Assembly (NCBI GenBank): GCA_035532555.1
Contig: DATKQS010000023.1
Span: 1-64,000 of the forward strand
Reading direction: 5' to 3'
Length of the DNA stretch: 64,000 bases
Source: Thermoplasmata archaeon
Lineage (GTDB): Archaea > Thermoplasmatota > Thermoplasmata > Lutacidiplasmatales > UBA184
Below are positions 26,256-35,313 of the stretch, in pieces; position 1 is the first letter of the stretch, and the number at the start of each line of letters is the position of its first letter. Under the pieces are notes generated by a model. It had not been told where the DNA came from and searched no databases. It saw nothing but the letters and a program-made list of their open reading frames with translations. The position numbers and the translations under genes are program-made.

Positions 26256-26723
26256 ATGACCGTACCTATGCCCGCACTACGTTCGATCGCGGTCGGGATG
26301 GATGGATCCCCATCCTCGGAGAGGGCGTTCGAGTGGGCCCTCGAGCTCGCCAAGCTCGGGGGAGCGTCCCTCACAATCGTCGGGGCCATCCCCCTTCATC
26401 GCGTGTACGCGACGCAGACCGGATCCCCTGTCGAACCGTACGTGGAGGATCGACGTACGATGAGCGAGCTCCTGAGGCTACGCGCGGAGTCCGCGAGACA
26501 GGCGGGCGTGCATCCGGTCGCAAGCTTCCTCCTCGAAGGCGCGGCGGTCGACGAGCTACTGAACTTCTTGGATGAGCACCGCCCGGATCTCATGGTGCTG
26601 GGAGCCCGGGGAGTTTCGAGCGCGCGCCGAGTGCTTCTCGGAAGCGTGAGCGAAGGTGTGCTCCACCACGCCCACTGTTCGATCCTCATCGTTCGACCCC
26701 CGCATGCCGGTGCGGCACCCTAG
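26256..26723 (+). CDS. Universal stress protein (UspA fold)
   Basis: 155 residues from the ATG at 26256 (MTVPMPALRSIAVGMDGS). The N-terminal IAVGMDGSPSSERAFEWALEL and the ATP-binding loop GARGVSSARRVLLGSVSEGV are both present, so this is likely an ATP-binding Usp. It probably dimerises through the C-terminal strand CSILIVRPP. It stands alone between dtdA and the P-type ATPase gene. No role beyond stress adaptation can be drawn. Confidence 0.85.
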   Translation: MTVPMPALRSIAVGMDGSPSSERAFEWALELAKLGGASLTIVGAIPLHRVYATQTGSPVEPYVEDRRTMSELLRLRAESARQAGVHPVASFLLEGAAVDELLNFLDEHRPDLMVLGARGVSSARRVLLGSVSEGVLHHAHCSILIVRPPHAGAAP

Positions 26724-26933
26724 GTCGCTCCGGCAAGCGGCTCATCCAATCCGTACGGAACGCGAAAGAGGTACCGCGCCGCTCGGTCCCTCCTGCCCCA
26801 TCGGCGATTCTCGCCTTCGGCCCGGCTCGTCCGGGTTCCCGAGGGGTTTCCCGCACGCTGAGCCACCCTCGATCCACCGGTGAGATTCACGCGCCCCACC
26901 GAGAGGCCGCGGAGGGCTTTTCCCGGTGCTCCC

Positions 26934-28853
26934 TCACGCCCGCACTCGAAGAGCGTTCAGAATCACGGCGACGTCGATGCCCTCCTGAAGGGTCGCCCCG
27001 ATCGCGGGCGCGATGAATCCGGATGCGGCAATCGCCATGAGCCCCACGCTCGCGCCCAGCCCCAGGACGATCCCCTGGCGCGCGATCCCCACCATCCTCT
27101 GGCCGAGAGTGATCCCCTCGGCGACCTTCGTGACGTCATCGACCAGGAGGACCACATCGGCCGCCTCCGCCGAGATGCCCGCGCCCCGGGCTCCCATCGC
27201 CACCCCGACGGAGGCCGCCGCGAGGGCGGCCGCATCGTTCACCCCGTCCCCCACCATGACCGTGGAGCCGTACCGATCCCGGTAGGAGCGGACCCGCTCG
27301 ACCTTGGCCTGCGGGCTGAGTTCGGAGTAATACTCCGGGACGTGGGCGATCGTCGCGATCTCCTTGGCGTTCGCCGCGCTGTCACCGGTCAGCATCACCA
27401 CGTGCCGCACTCCGATCTCGCCCAGTCGAGCCATCATCTCCGGCACCCCGGGCCGGATGCGGTCCGCGAAGAGGATCGCTCCCGCGAGCGCTCCATCGAC
27501 CGTGACGTAACTGACCATCCGACCGCGCGTATCGGCGGGGAGTTGGGAGGAGATCCGGTCGGCCCCGGGATCGATCCCGGGCCGCGCGCGAAGTAAGGAC
27601 GCCGACCCGACCAGGACCCGGTGCCCTTCGACCACGCCCTCGACCCCCGATCCGGCGATCTCCGCCACCCCGGAGGCCCGCGGAATGGCGGCCGAGGACG
27701 CCTGCATGGTGCGCACGACGGCCGCACCGAGGGGATGCGAGGAGAGCTGCTCGAGCCCGGCGGCGAGCCGGAGCAGCTCGGTCGAGTCGTGAGCCGCCCC
27801 GAAGGCGACTACCTTCTCGACCTCGGGCTGACCGGAGGTGATCGTGCCCGTCTTGTCGAAGATCACGACCTGGGCGCGACCGATCTCCTCGATCGCCCCG
27901 CCACTTTTGACGACGATACCTTCCTCGGCCGCACGATTCACGGCCCCGATGACCGCGATCGGCGTCGCGATGATGAGCGGGCACGGGGTCGCCACCACGA
28001 GCACCGCGAGGGCGGTGTCCGCGTTCATCGTGAAGTACCACCCGACCGCGGCGACGACGAGCGTCAGCGGCGTGAACCACACGGCGTAGCGGTCCGCCAG
28101 GCGCTGGATCACCGGCTTGCGTTCTTGGGCGGTTCGGACCAGTTCGACGATCTGGGCGTACTGACTTTCCTGGCTACGACGGATGGCGAGCAGTTCGAAG
28201 GGAGGACCTACGTTGACGGTCCCGCTGAGCAGCGTGTCCCCGGCCGGATGGCGCCGGGGCATCGGCTCCCCCGTGATGGTAGAATCGTCGATCAGCGCCT
28301 CCCGATCCACCACGAGCCCATCCACCGGTAGGAGATCGCCGGTGCGTACCACCAACAGGTCCCCGATGGCTACGGACTCCGCCGGGATCTCCTCGACCGC
28401 CTCTCCCCGCCGACGGTGCGCGCTCCGCGGGCTGCGCTGGAGGAGCGCGTCGAGCGAGGAGGAAGCGCGGTGGAACGCGTACGATTCGAGGGCCTCTCCG
28501 CCGGACTGCATGATGACGATCACCACCCCCGCGAACGCCTGATCGAGCGCGATGGCACCGAGGATGGCGAGCATCGCGATCACGTCGGAGGAGAACTGCC
28601 CCTTCAGAAGGCGACGGATCGTTTGGATGACCAGTGGGATTCCCCCTCCGAGGAGGGTGGCGAGCCAGGCGTATCCGCCGAGAGTGGGAGAGTGGACGAG
28701 ATAGGTCAGGACACTTCCCACGACGAGGCCGGCAGCGGCGGCGAACGGGATCGGGAAACGGTAGACCTGTCTCCCCCACGATCCGATCCGCGAGCGGCCG
28801 GCGTCCGCGCTCCCTTGCGTTCGGGCCCCGAGGGGGTAGGAGGGGCCGGTCAT
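26934..28853 (-). CDS. Heavy-metal P-type ATPase (P1B)
   Basis: 639 residues. The phosphorylated aspartate is D333 in FDKTGTITSG; the TGE motif appears as STITGEPMPR; the hinge GDGVNDAAAL is intact. The membrane metal site reads ATPCPLIIATP, i.e. TPC rather than the CPC of copper or zinc pumps. There is no N-terminal HMA domain. P1B ATPases export transition metals using ATP. The TPC motif points to an unusual specificity (iron, nickel or cobalt have been suggested for TPC types), which is tentative. Divergent from the phosphate-type MFS gene. Confidence 0.88.
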   Translation of the reverse strand: MTGPSYPLGARTQGSADAGRSRIGSWGRQVYRFPIPFAAAAGLVVGSVLTYLVHSPTLGGYAWLATLLGGGIPLVIQTIRRLLKGQFSSDVIAMLAILGAIALDQAFAGVVIVIMQSGGEALESYAFHRASSSLDALLQRSPRSAHRRRGEAVEEIPAESVAIGDLLVVRTGDLLPVDGLVVDREALIDDSTITGEPMPRRHPAGDTLLSGTVNVGPPFELLAIRRSQESQYAQIVELVRTAQERKPVIQRLADRYAVWFTPLTLVVAAVGWYFTMNADTALAVLVVATPCPLIIATPIAVIGAVNRAAEEGIVVKSGGAIEEIGRAQVVIFDKTGTITSGQPEVEKVVAFGAAHDSTELLRLAAGLEQLSSHPLGAAVVRTMQASSAAIPRASGVAEIAGSGVEGVVEGHRVLVGSASLLRARPGIDPGADRISSQLPADTRGRMVSYVTVDGALAGAILFADRIRPGVPEMMARLGEIGVRHVVMLTGDSAANAKEIATIAHVPEYYSELSPQAKVERVRSYRDRYGSTVMVGDGVNDAAALAAASVGVAMGARGAGISAEAADVVLLVDDVTKVAEGITLGQRMVGIARQGIVLGLGASVGLMAIAASGFIAPAIGATLQEGIDVAVILNALRVRA

Positions 28854-29163
28854 GGCGCGCGTGGACCGGATCGAGTTCCGCGCCCGCGTCTCGCGGATCG
28901 GGTTCGAGAGGACACCTCGAACGTGCGGTCCGGACCGGCGGGACGGGTTCGCACACTTGCAATCGGTGTCTCGGCAGACCCGATCATCCCGCGAGCGAGG
29001 GGAGGCCGACCCTTAGAGGCTTCGTGCGATCGGGCGAACGCTCCCCCGCGGACCCACGCGTCCTCGCGATCTGGACCTGCTGGGAATCCCACGGCTTCCC
29101 GATCCCCACGCCGCGACGGGTCGTGGAAGGAGCACGGCCATCGACCCGCAGAGCAAGGCCTAT
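28854..29163. other. Divergent intergenic region, no gene seen
   Basis: 310 bp between the divergent P-type ATPase and PHS-DUF47 genes. No family-like reading frame or RNA is visible, and no clear TATA element can be picked for either gene; CCTTAGAGG near 29010 is the nearest AT-containing site. Confidence 0.4.
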
Positions 29164-31254
29164 TTGCACCGCTCATTCCTTCGCGCGGTGGCCGCCGCGT
29201 CCCCGTCCGATCCGGGTGCCGAGTCCCTCGGCGACGTCCTCGCAGCCCTCGACTCCGGTCGGGTCCAACCGTTCCACCTGCGAACGGTCGTCATCGCGGG
29301 GATGGGGTTCCTCACCGATGCCTACGATCTCTTTGTCATCGCCCTCGCGATCCCCATCATCGGCGCCGTCTACGGGACCGGCGGCTCGCTGAGCAACCTG
29401 GACGCCGGGCTCCTCGGCTCGGCCGCGCTGATGGGAGCGGTCCTCGGACCTCTCCTCTTCGGTGCGCTCGCCGATCGCTACGGCCGTCGCCGCATCTATC
29501 CCATCACCCTGTCCATCCTCGCGATCGGGGCCGTCGGAAGCGCCCTCAGCACCCCGTTCCTCGGGCTCTCCGTCGTTCAGGTCCTCATCCTCTGGCGGTT
29601 CCTTCTCGGCGTCGGCGTGGGTGGAGAGTACCCGCTCAGCGCCACGATCATGAGCGAGTACTCGAACATCCGCAGCCGAGGCCGGCTCATCGCCATGGTC
29701 TTCGCGATGCAGGGGTTCGGTCTGCTCGCGGGGGCCGGGGTCAGCCTTGCCGTCGTGTACTCCACGACCTCCCTCGATCTCGCCTGGAGGGTGATCCTCG
29801 GAGCCGGAGCGATCCCGGCGCTCCTCACCATCTACTTCCGGACCCGGCTCCCCGAGACGCCCCGCTTTAGCCTCTCCCAAGGCGACGTGAGCGGCGCGGC
29901 CCGAACCGTCGGGACCGTCACGGGGAACACCATCGCGCCCGTCTCCCGCCCGCGGGCCACGCGCGTGCCGCTGGCGACGTTCTTCCGGTCGTACGGGCTC
30001 TTGATCTTAGGAACGTCGGCCGCCTGGTTCCTCTTAGACACGGCCTACTATTCGACGAGCATCTTCAATCCGGTGATCCTCGCCCACATCGGTTTCGCCG
30101 ACGCTCAGGGACTGGGCGTTCTAGCCTATGTCCGGCTTCTCGCGCTCGGCAACGTTCTCATCGCCCTCGTGGCGGCCGTACCCGGCTACTGGGTGGCGGT
30201 GGCCCTGATCGATCGCGCGGGCCGACGCCCGCTCCAACTCATCGGCTTCGCCGTGATGGCGCTCGCCTTCCTGGTGCTGGCCTTCGCCTTCGGACCGCTC
30301 GTTACCGTCCTCCCGGCGTTCCTGGCCGTCTATGGGCTGACGTTCTTCTTCGCGAACCTCGGACCGAACACGACGACGTTCGTCTACCCCAGCGAGGTCT
30401 TCCCCACCTCCTTCCGCACTACCGGCCACGGGATCGCGGCGGCCTCGGGGAAGGCCGGCGCAGTCGTGGCCGTCTTTCTGTTCCCGACCCTCATCGCGGC
30501 GTACGGTCTCCCCTGGTTCTTGGGATTGCTCGCCGTCGCCTCGATCCTCGGGTTCATCGTCACGATCACCCTCCTTCCCGAGACGTCCCGCCGCTCGCTC
30601 GAGGATGCGTCCGGGGAGGACGAGCTCGCCGTGCTCGTCCGTCGATTCTCCACGTACTTGCGCTCGCTCTGCCTGACGATCGACCAGGGTGCCGAGGCGC
30701 TCCAGGAGCTCCTCGCGGATCCGGGCACTGATCGGGAGGCCAAGGTGGCGAATCTCCGTGCGATCGAGCACGCCGCGGACGAGGAGGTGCACCGGATTTA
30801 CGTGGAACTGAACAACCGTCGGCTCTCCGCGGATGTCCGGACGGACATCGGCCGCCTGGCCAGCACGCTGGACGACATCATGGACGGGATCGAGAGCGTC
30901 GGCAACCGTGTTCTCACCTACCGGCTCTCGGCGCCGAACCCGGAGCTCGCCCGCTTTGCCGTGATCGTGGTGGAGTCCGTGAACCACGTCGGCGAAGGGA
31001 TCCTCGCCCTCGACGATCTCTACCGCGGCCGGACCGAGCGGCTCCTGCGGGTGATCGTGGAGGTCAACCGCCTCGAGAACGAGGCCGACGATCTGCTTCG
31101 GGTCCTCTTGGAGAAGCTGTTCCAAGGCTCCGATCCCCTCGAGATCCTGAAGTGGAAGGACTTCTACGAGCGGCTCGAGCTGATCACCGACCGGTGCGAG
31201 GACGTCACGGATGTCTTCCAGGACCTCGCGGTCCGGTACTCGCCGGGTCCCTAG
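29164..31254 (+). CDS. PHS-type MFS transporter fused to a DUF47 (PhoU-like) domain
   Basis: 696 residues. The first 445 form a 12-helix MFS protein with phosphate:H+ symporter features: GMGFLTDAYDLFVIAL in helix 1, GALADRYGRRRIYPI, and LGVGVGGEYPLSATIMSEY in helix 4. From about 470 to the end there is a soluble helical domain like DUF47/PhoU: LRAIEHAADEEVHRIYVEL, LASTLDDIMDGIESVGNR, EVNRLENEADDLLRVLLEK, ITDRCEDVTDVFQDLAVRYS. DUF47 proteins usually sit next to Pit-type phosphate transporters as separate genes. Here the regulator is attached to an MFS carrier instead. Substrate phosphate is inferred from both halves. Confidence 0.85.
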   Translation: MHRSFLRAVAAASPSDPGAESLGDVLAALDSGRVQPFHLRTVVIAGMGFLTDAYDLFVIALAIPIIGAVYGTGGSLSNLDAGLLGSAALMGAVLGPLLFGALADRYGRRRIYPITLSILAIGAVGSALSTPFLGLSVVQVLILWRFLLGVGVGGEYPLSATIMSEYSNIRSRGRLIAMVFAMQGFGLLAGAGVSLAVVYSTTSLDLAWRVILGAGAIPALLTIYFRTRLPETPRFSLSQGDVSGAARTVGTVTGNTIAPVSRPRATRVPLATFFRSYGLLILGTSAAWFLLDTAYYSTSIFNPVILAHIGFADAQGLGVLAYVRLLALGNVLIALVAAVPGYWVAVALIDRAGRRPLQLIGFAVMALAFLVLAFAFGPLVTVLPAFLAVYGLTFFFANLGPNTTTFVYPSEVFPTSFRTTGHGIAAASGKAGAVVAVFLFPTLIAAYGLPWFLGLLAVASILGFIVTITLLPETSRRSLEDASGEDELAVLVRRFSTYLRSLCLTIDQGAEALQELLADPGTDREAKVANLRAIEHAADEEVHRIYVELNNRRLSADVRTDIGRLASTLDDIMDGIESVGNRVLTYRLSAPNPELARFAVIVVESVNHVGEGILALDDLYRGRTERLLRVIVEVNRLENEADDLLRVLLEKLFQGSDPLEILKWKDFYERLELITDRCEDVTDVFQDLAVRYSPGP

Positions 31255-31503
31255 CGGACCCCCGGGCGCCCGCGCGACGGTTCCCTCCATGCCGTCTCCT
31301 CCTCCCATGCCCGCCCGGTCCCGGTCTCCGGGCGTCAGAGGGCGCGAAGAAGTGATCCGCCCACGTACCGTTCGTCGATTCGCTCGGAGGGCAACGCTCT
31401 CCCAGACACCCGCCGCTCGGAGTGCGGTGTCCCGAATTGCGGACGAGGGGTCCGCCTCGGTCCGGCGGCAGGTATATCGGTCCTAAGGTCGTACCTTCAC
31501 TGG

Positions 31504-31917
31504 ATGTCCGACGAGGAAGCAGGACCGACCCATCCGGTCTCCCTCGCGGAGACCCTCCTTGATGCCGCTGCCGAGTACAAGGAAGGGACCGCCGTCCACG
31601 ACCATGAGAAGGTCCAGCTGAGCGCTGAAAGGATGTGGCTCGCCGTCGCCCAAGCGGCGGATCAGCATCTCGCGGACCAAGGGCAGCCCGTGTCGGAGTA
31701 CATTCCCCAGCGCTTGGCGCGCCTTCGAGTTCTCGGTGAAGGAAGCTTGGCCGGGCGGGTCGCGACGGCGGGGGCCAACCTGCACGCATTGTGTTTTCTC
31801 AATGGGGAATGCGAGGGGGTTGATCTCGATCTCGAGGAGGCTTGCGAACTCGTGCAGGACCTCACCGGCGAGCGGGGTTACTGCGATTCCGTCCGGCGGA
31901 TACTCCGGAACGAATGA
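31504..31917 (+). CDS. Small helical protein, PaREP1/HEPN-like
   Basis: 137 residues, predicted fully helical: LAETLLDAAAEYKEGTAVHDHEKVQLSAE split over the first helices, then WLAVAQAADQHLADQG and a C-terminal GERGYCDSVRRIL. The pattern resembles PaREP1-type archaeal proteins, which belong to the HEPN-like helical set, but no RxxxxH motif is seen. A TATA-like GGTATATCGG lies about 32 nt upstream (31471-31480). No antitoxin-like partner adjoins it. Function unknown. Confidence 0.6.
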   Translation: MSDEEAGPTHPVSLAETLLDAAAEYKEGTAVHDHEKVQLSAERMWLAVAQAADQHLADQGQPVSEYIPQRLARLRVLGEGSLAGRVATAGANLHALCFLNGECEGVDLDLEEACELVQDLTGERGYCDSVRRILRNE

Positions 31918-31987
31918 ACCCGGAGGCCCTCGGCCAAGGGGCCCCTCTCCAGCAATGGATGGGTCAGCAGCCGTGAGAAACTTCCGG

Positions 31988-33442
31988 TCACTGGGTCTGC
32001 TTCCGACGCGGGGCGGCTCTTCCCGCGCGTGGCGCTCGGGAGGATGCACCCCTCTTGGGTGCAAACCGTGCCGTGAAGTGCGGCAACCGCTCGGGCCGGT
32101 AGACCATGGTCAAACCTCGCACGTCCGCCCGTCGCTCATAGACGCGCGCGACGACGTCCGCGACGAAGGCGAGGTGACTCGCCGAATAGACCCGGCGAGG
32201 GATGGCGAGGCGCACGAGTTCGAGCGGAGGGCTCTTCGATCCCTTATCGGGGCCGAACATGATCGACCCCACTTCGACGGTGCGCAGCCCACCTTCCCGG
32301 TACAGCTCAACGGCGAGCGCCTGCCCTGGAAGGTCCTCGTCCGAAAGGTGGGGGAGGAAGCGCCGAACGTCCAGGTAAATCCCGTGACCCCCGACGGGAT
32401 GAAAAAATGGCACGGCACGTGCATCGAGCAATCCCGCTACGTAACGGACCTGCTCGACCCGATGGGTAAGGTAGTCTAGGTCCATCGCCTCTTCCAGCCC
32501 GACCGACATCGCCTCGAGGTCGCGTCGGGCGAGCCCGCCGTAGGTAGGGAATCCCTCGTAGAGGATGAGGAGCTCTTTCATGCGCCCGGCGAGCGAGCGA
32601 TCGCGGGTCGCGACAAACCCTCCGATGTTCACCAGTCCATCCTTCTTCGCGCTCATCGTCGCGCCGTCGCACAGGTCGAAGAAGGCGCGACCGATCTCGG
32701 CGATGGACTTCGCTCGCATTCCTCTCTCGCGCTCGCGAACGAAGTAGGCGTTCTCCGCCCAGCGGCACATGTCGACGTAGAGAGGGACGCCGTGCGCGCG
32801 GGCCGTGCGTGCCACCTCCCGGAAGTTCGCGAGGGAGACGGGCTGGCCGCCGCCGGTGTTGTTCGTGATGGTCACCATGACGAGCGGAACGTTCTCGCGG
32901 CCCTCGCGGCGCAGGAGCGCGTCGAGCGCCGGGACGTCGACGTTTCCCTTGAACGGGAAATCGCTCTGCGGATCGTAGGCGTCGCGGACGGCGATGTTCA
33001 CGGGGCGGCCCCCGTTCCGCAGAACATGGGCCCGTGTCGTGTCGAAGTGCATGTTGTTCGGCACGACGTTGCCCGGTCGGCAGAGGGTCGAGAACAAGAG
33101 ATTCTCGGCCGCGCGGCCCTGATGCGTGGGGAGGATGTGGCGAAAGCCGGTGATCGATCGAACCGTGGATTCGAACCGCGCGAAGTTTCGACTGCCCGCG
33201 TACGACTCGTCGCCGATCATAAGGGCGGCCCACTGACGGTCGCTCATCGCCCCGGTCCCCGAGTCGGTCAGAAGGTCGATCCGCACCTCGTCGGAATGCA
33301 GGTTAAACAGGTTGAACCCCGCTCGCACGAGCGCCCGCTCCCGGTCCTCGCGCGAAGGGTTCGGGATCCGCTCGGCGACCTTCACCTTGTACGGCTCAAA
33401 CGGAAGAGTCGGCTCCGTGGGATCGTTCAACGGCACCCGCAC
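31988..33442 (-). CDS. Beta-eliminating lyase, tyrosine phenol-lyase/tryptophanase family
   Basis: 484 residues, PLP fold type I. IDLLTDSGTGAMSD, ILPTHQGRAAENLLF, ITNNTGGGQPVSLANFREV and the PLP lysine region MSAKKDGLVNIGGF are family hallmarks, followed by YEGFPTYGGLARRDLEAMSVGL and the C-terminal RLAIPRRVYSASH. The LVNIGGF and YEGFPTYGGLARRD stretches look closer to tyrosine phenol-lyase than to tryptophanase. These enzymes split tyrosine or tryptophan to phenol or indole, pyruvate and ammonia. The last 30 residues are a basic tail not usual in the family. Substrate is uncertain. Confidence 0.88.
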   Translation of the reverse strand: MRVPLNDPTEPTLPFEPYKVKVAERIPNPSREDRERALVRAGFNLFNLHSDEVRIDLLTDSGTGAMSDRQWAALMIGDESYAGSRNFARFESTVRSITGFRHILPTHQGRAAENLLFSTLCRPGNVVPNNMHFDTTRAHVLRNGGRPVNIAVRDAYDPQSDFPFKGNVDVPALDALLRREGRENVPLVMVTITNNTGGGQPVSLANFREVARTARAHGVPLYVDMCRWAENAYFVRERERGMRAKSIAEIGRAFFDLCDGATMSAKKDGLVNIGGFVATRDRSLAGRMKELLILYEGFPTYGGLARRDLEAMSVGLEEAMDLDYLTHRVEQVRYVAGLLDARAVPFFHPVGGHGIYLDVRRFLPHLSDEDLPGQALAVELYREGGLRTVEVGSIMFGPDKGSKSPPLELVRLAIPRRVYSASHLAFVADVVARVYERRADVRGLTMVYRPERLPHFTARFAPKRGASSRAPRAGRAAPRRKQTQ

Positions 33443-33677
33443 CAGGGGGCCCTATTTATCCCGCCCCGGCTGCTCCATGCTCTGGGAGAGACGGCTCTCC
33501 TTGATCCCTGCGGGGAGGAACATCGCCTACCAACCAACCCTGACGACCCCACGTGCACCGTGGCACGCCTTCGCTTAGTTTGGGATGGCTAAGGGAACGG
33601 AGGTGAGGGCCATCGCCGACCGGCCGATCAGAGGCCCCGGGAACGGGTGCCGGTGCGGAGATCTCTCGGCCGGGAAC

Positions 33678-34658
33678 CTATCGGTGGACGAAGAGAGCAT
33701 CGAGAACGCTACGGGCCGCGACATCTCCATCCTCCGCCGTCGCGCGGAGAGACATGGTGACGCAACCGCAACGTAGGCAATCGACGCCCGGCCCGTAACT
33801 GCAGGGGTGTTTCACCCGGAGGCGATGGTCCAGAGCTACGGCCTCCCCGTTTCGGTACGGGCAACGTGCGGCCAGCCGCATCGACTCCCCGGGGCGAAGC
33901 AGTTCCAGGCTCGGTGCGGTATTCAGGAGGAAACCGTCGTACTCCTTCCGCAAACGAAGAAGCAGATCTACCGCTGTGTTCCGCTCGGCATCGGTCAAGA
34001 CCCATCCCCCCGTCTCCCCGGTACGAGGCGAGTAGAATCCGAAGAGAACGCCCGCCGCATCCGCGCGGTGGAGGCGGGCAATGAGCTCCCCGATGGAGCC
34101 CATGTTGGCCGATGTGAGCGTACAGTGGAACAGGTGTCCACGCCCGCCGTCGGTGGTGTTCATCACACGTTGGAACGACCCTGGGCCGCGGATGGCATCG
34201 TTGGCCGTGGCGGTTCCATCCAGAGAAACCACCACCCCGCACCGGATTCCCTGAGGAAGGGGGACCGATCCGCTGGTGAAGGCCCCGTTCCGCCGGAAGA
34301 GTCGGGTCCCCTCGCGCACTAGGTCGGGGCGAAGGAAGGGCTCTCCACCGAGCCAGAGCATACACTCGGCCCCGGTCGTCGCTTTCCAAGTTGCAAGGCC
34401 GGCGAGAAAGTCCTCATCGGAGAGGTCTTCGCCTGAGGGGGAGGTGCGGTAGTAGTAACAGTGACGGCATCGAAGCGGGCACCGGCGTGTGGTGTCCACA
34501 CTCGCGAAACGCACCGGACGGGTCCGCGACTCCTCCGTCTCCGGTCCCCCGGCGCCGCGGGTCGCGAAGGCTTCCATCACCCCGGTTCCCCGCTCCGTTG
34601 GACCCGGGCCTGCTCTTCCCTCGCCGTTTGGTATCGCGGAAGCCGCGTGAGTGGTCAT
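33678..34658 (-). CDS. Radical SAM protein with C-terminal cysteine cluster
   Basis: 326 residues from the ATG at 34656-34658. The iron-sulfur motif is C60-x3-C64-x2-C67 (CPLRCRHCYYY), followed by LWLGGEPFLRPDL and VVSLDGTATAND. The C-terminal part has cysteines in AARCPYRNGE, KHPCSYGPGVDCLRCGC, as in SPASM/twitch-type auxiliary cluster domains. Such enzymes modify peptides or small molecules through an adenosyl radical. No precursor peptide gene is evident. It follows the direction of the lyase gene, separated by 235 bp. A TATA-like AAATATACT lies at about 34743-34751. Confidence 0.82.
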   Translation of the reverse strand: MTTHAASAIPNGEGRAGPGPTERGTGVMEAFATRGAGGPETEESRTRPVRFASVDTTRRCPLRCRHCYYYRTSPSGEDLSDEDFLAGLATWKATTGAECMLWLGGEPFLRPDLVREGTRLFRRNGAFTSGSVPLPQGIRCGVVVSLDGTATANDAIRGPGSFQRVMNTTDGGRGHLFHCTLTSANMGSIGELIARLHRADAAGVLFGFYSPRTGETGGWVLTDAERNTAVDLLLRLRKEYDGFLLNTAPSLELLRPGESMRLAARCPYRNGEAVALDHRLRVKHPCSYGPGVDCLRCGCVTMSLRATAEDGDVAARSVLDALFVHR

Positions 34659-34795
34659 CGCTCCCTTTCTCCGTCGTTGTGTCGGTGTATACGTCGTGAT
34701 ATGGATGGGAGCCGTGACACCGCCGGGCCTCACCCGAGCGCAGTATATTTCTATAGTGGCCAGCCTCCGCGCGCTCGCGGGGCCTATGGGCTATA

Positions 34796-35300
34796 ATGAA
34801 GGGCCTCGAACGAACGTTGGAGGAGCATACCTCCCTCAGGGCCCCGCGGATCTCCGGAAGGTGGGTGTCCATGCGCACTCGCCGGCTCCACGGCACGCCT
34901 TGATCGCCTCACCTCTGAGCGACGCACCAAGCTCGAGCGAAAGGTCTTCGATCGATGGACGGGATCGTGCACTGCGCCGGTTGGTCCGCGAGGATGGGAC
35001 TGGAAGTGGAGAAAGGTCGAGAGCCTCTCGTACTGAATCGATCCTGCATGGCGGAACCGAAGGTACGCCACCGAAGCCTCGTGATCTCTCTTCCGCCTGG
35101 CGTTCACCCGGTTGGAGATGAGGAGTATCGCGTGCCAAGCGCTCGCGCCAAACGAGGCTTCGGTCCGAGTTCTCCAACGCCTCAGCTTCGTCGAGGAAGG
35201 TCGCGAACGCCAGTCCGTCTGCGTGCGCGGTCGGCGCATGGAAACGGACCTGTTCGGGTTGCTACGGGGTGAGTCGAATCCTCATGGCCAGCTCGCCTAG
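34796..35300 (+). pseudogene. Decayed RimJ/RimL-type GNAT acetyltransferase
   Basis: The last 60 codons read as a GNAT C-terminus: LAPNEASVRVLQRLSFVEEGR followed by VRGRRMETDLFGLLRGE. In the same frame just upstream is SLSY-stop-IDPAWRNRRYATEAS-stop-SLFRLAF, matching the usual GYWIDPAxRNRGYATEAL with TGA in place of Trp and of another codon. An N-terminal piece begins at the ATG at 34796 (SLRAPRISGRW) in another frame. Two in-frame stops and at least one frameshift make it a pseudogene. The alternative, reading UGA as an amino acid, is not supported by other genes here. Confidence 0.65.
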
Positions 35301-35313
35301 CCTAACCGTTGGG

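Noticed and set aside
33150-33190. tRNA T-arm-like GGATTCGAACC sequence
   Set aside because: It lies in the beta-eliminating lyase gene, and no acceptor or anticodon arms pair around it.
33585-33776. 63-residue plus frame, considered as a precursor peptide for the radical SAM enzyme
   Set aside because: It overlaps the 3' end of the radical SAM gene on the opposite strand, lacks a leader/core pattern and has no ribosome or TATA signal of its own.
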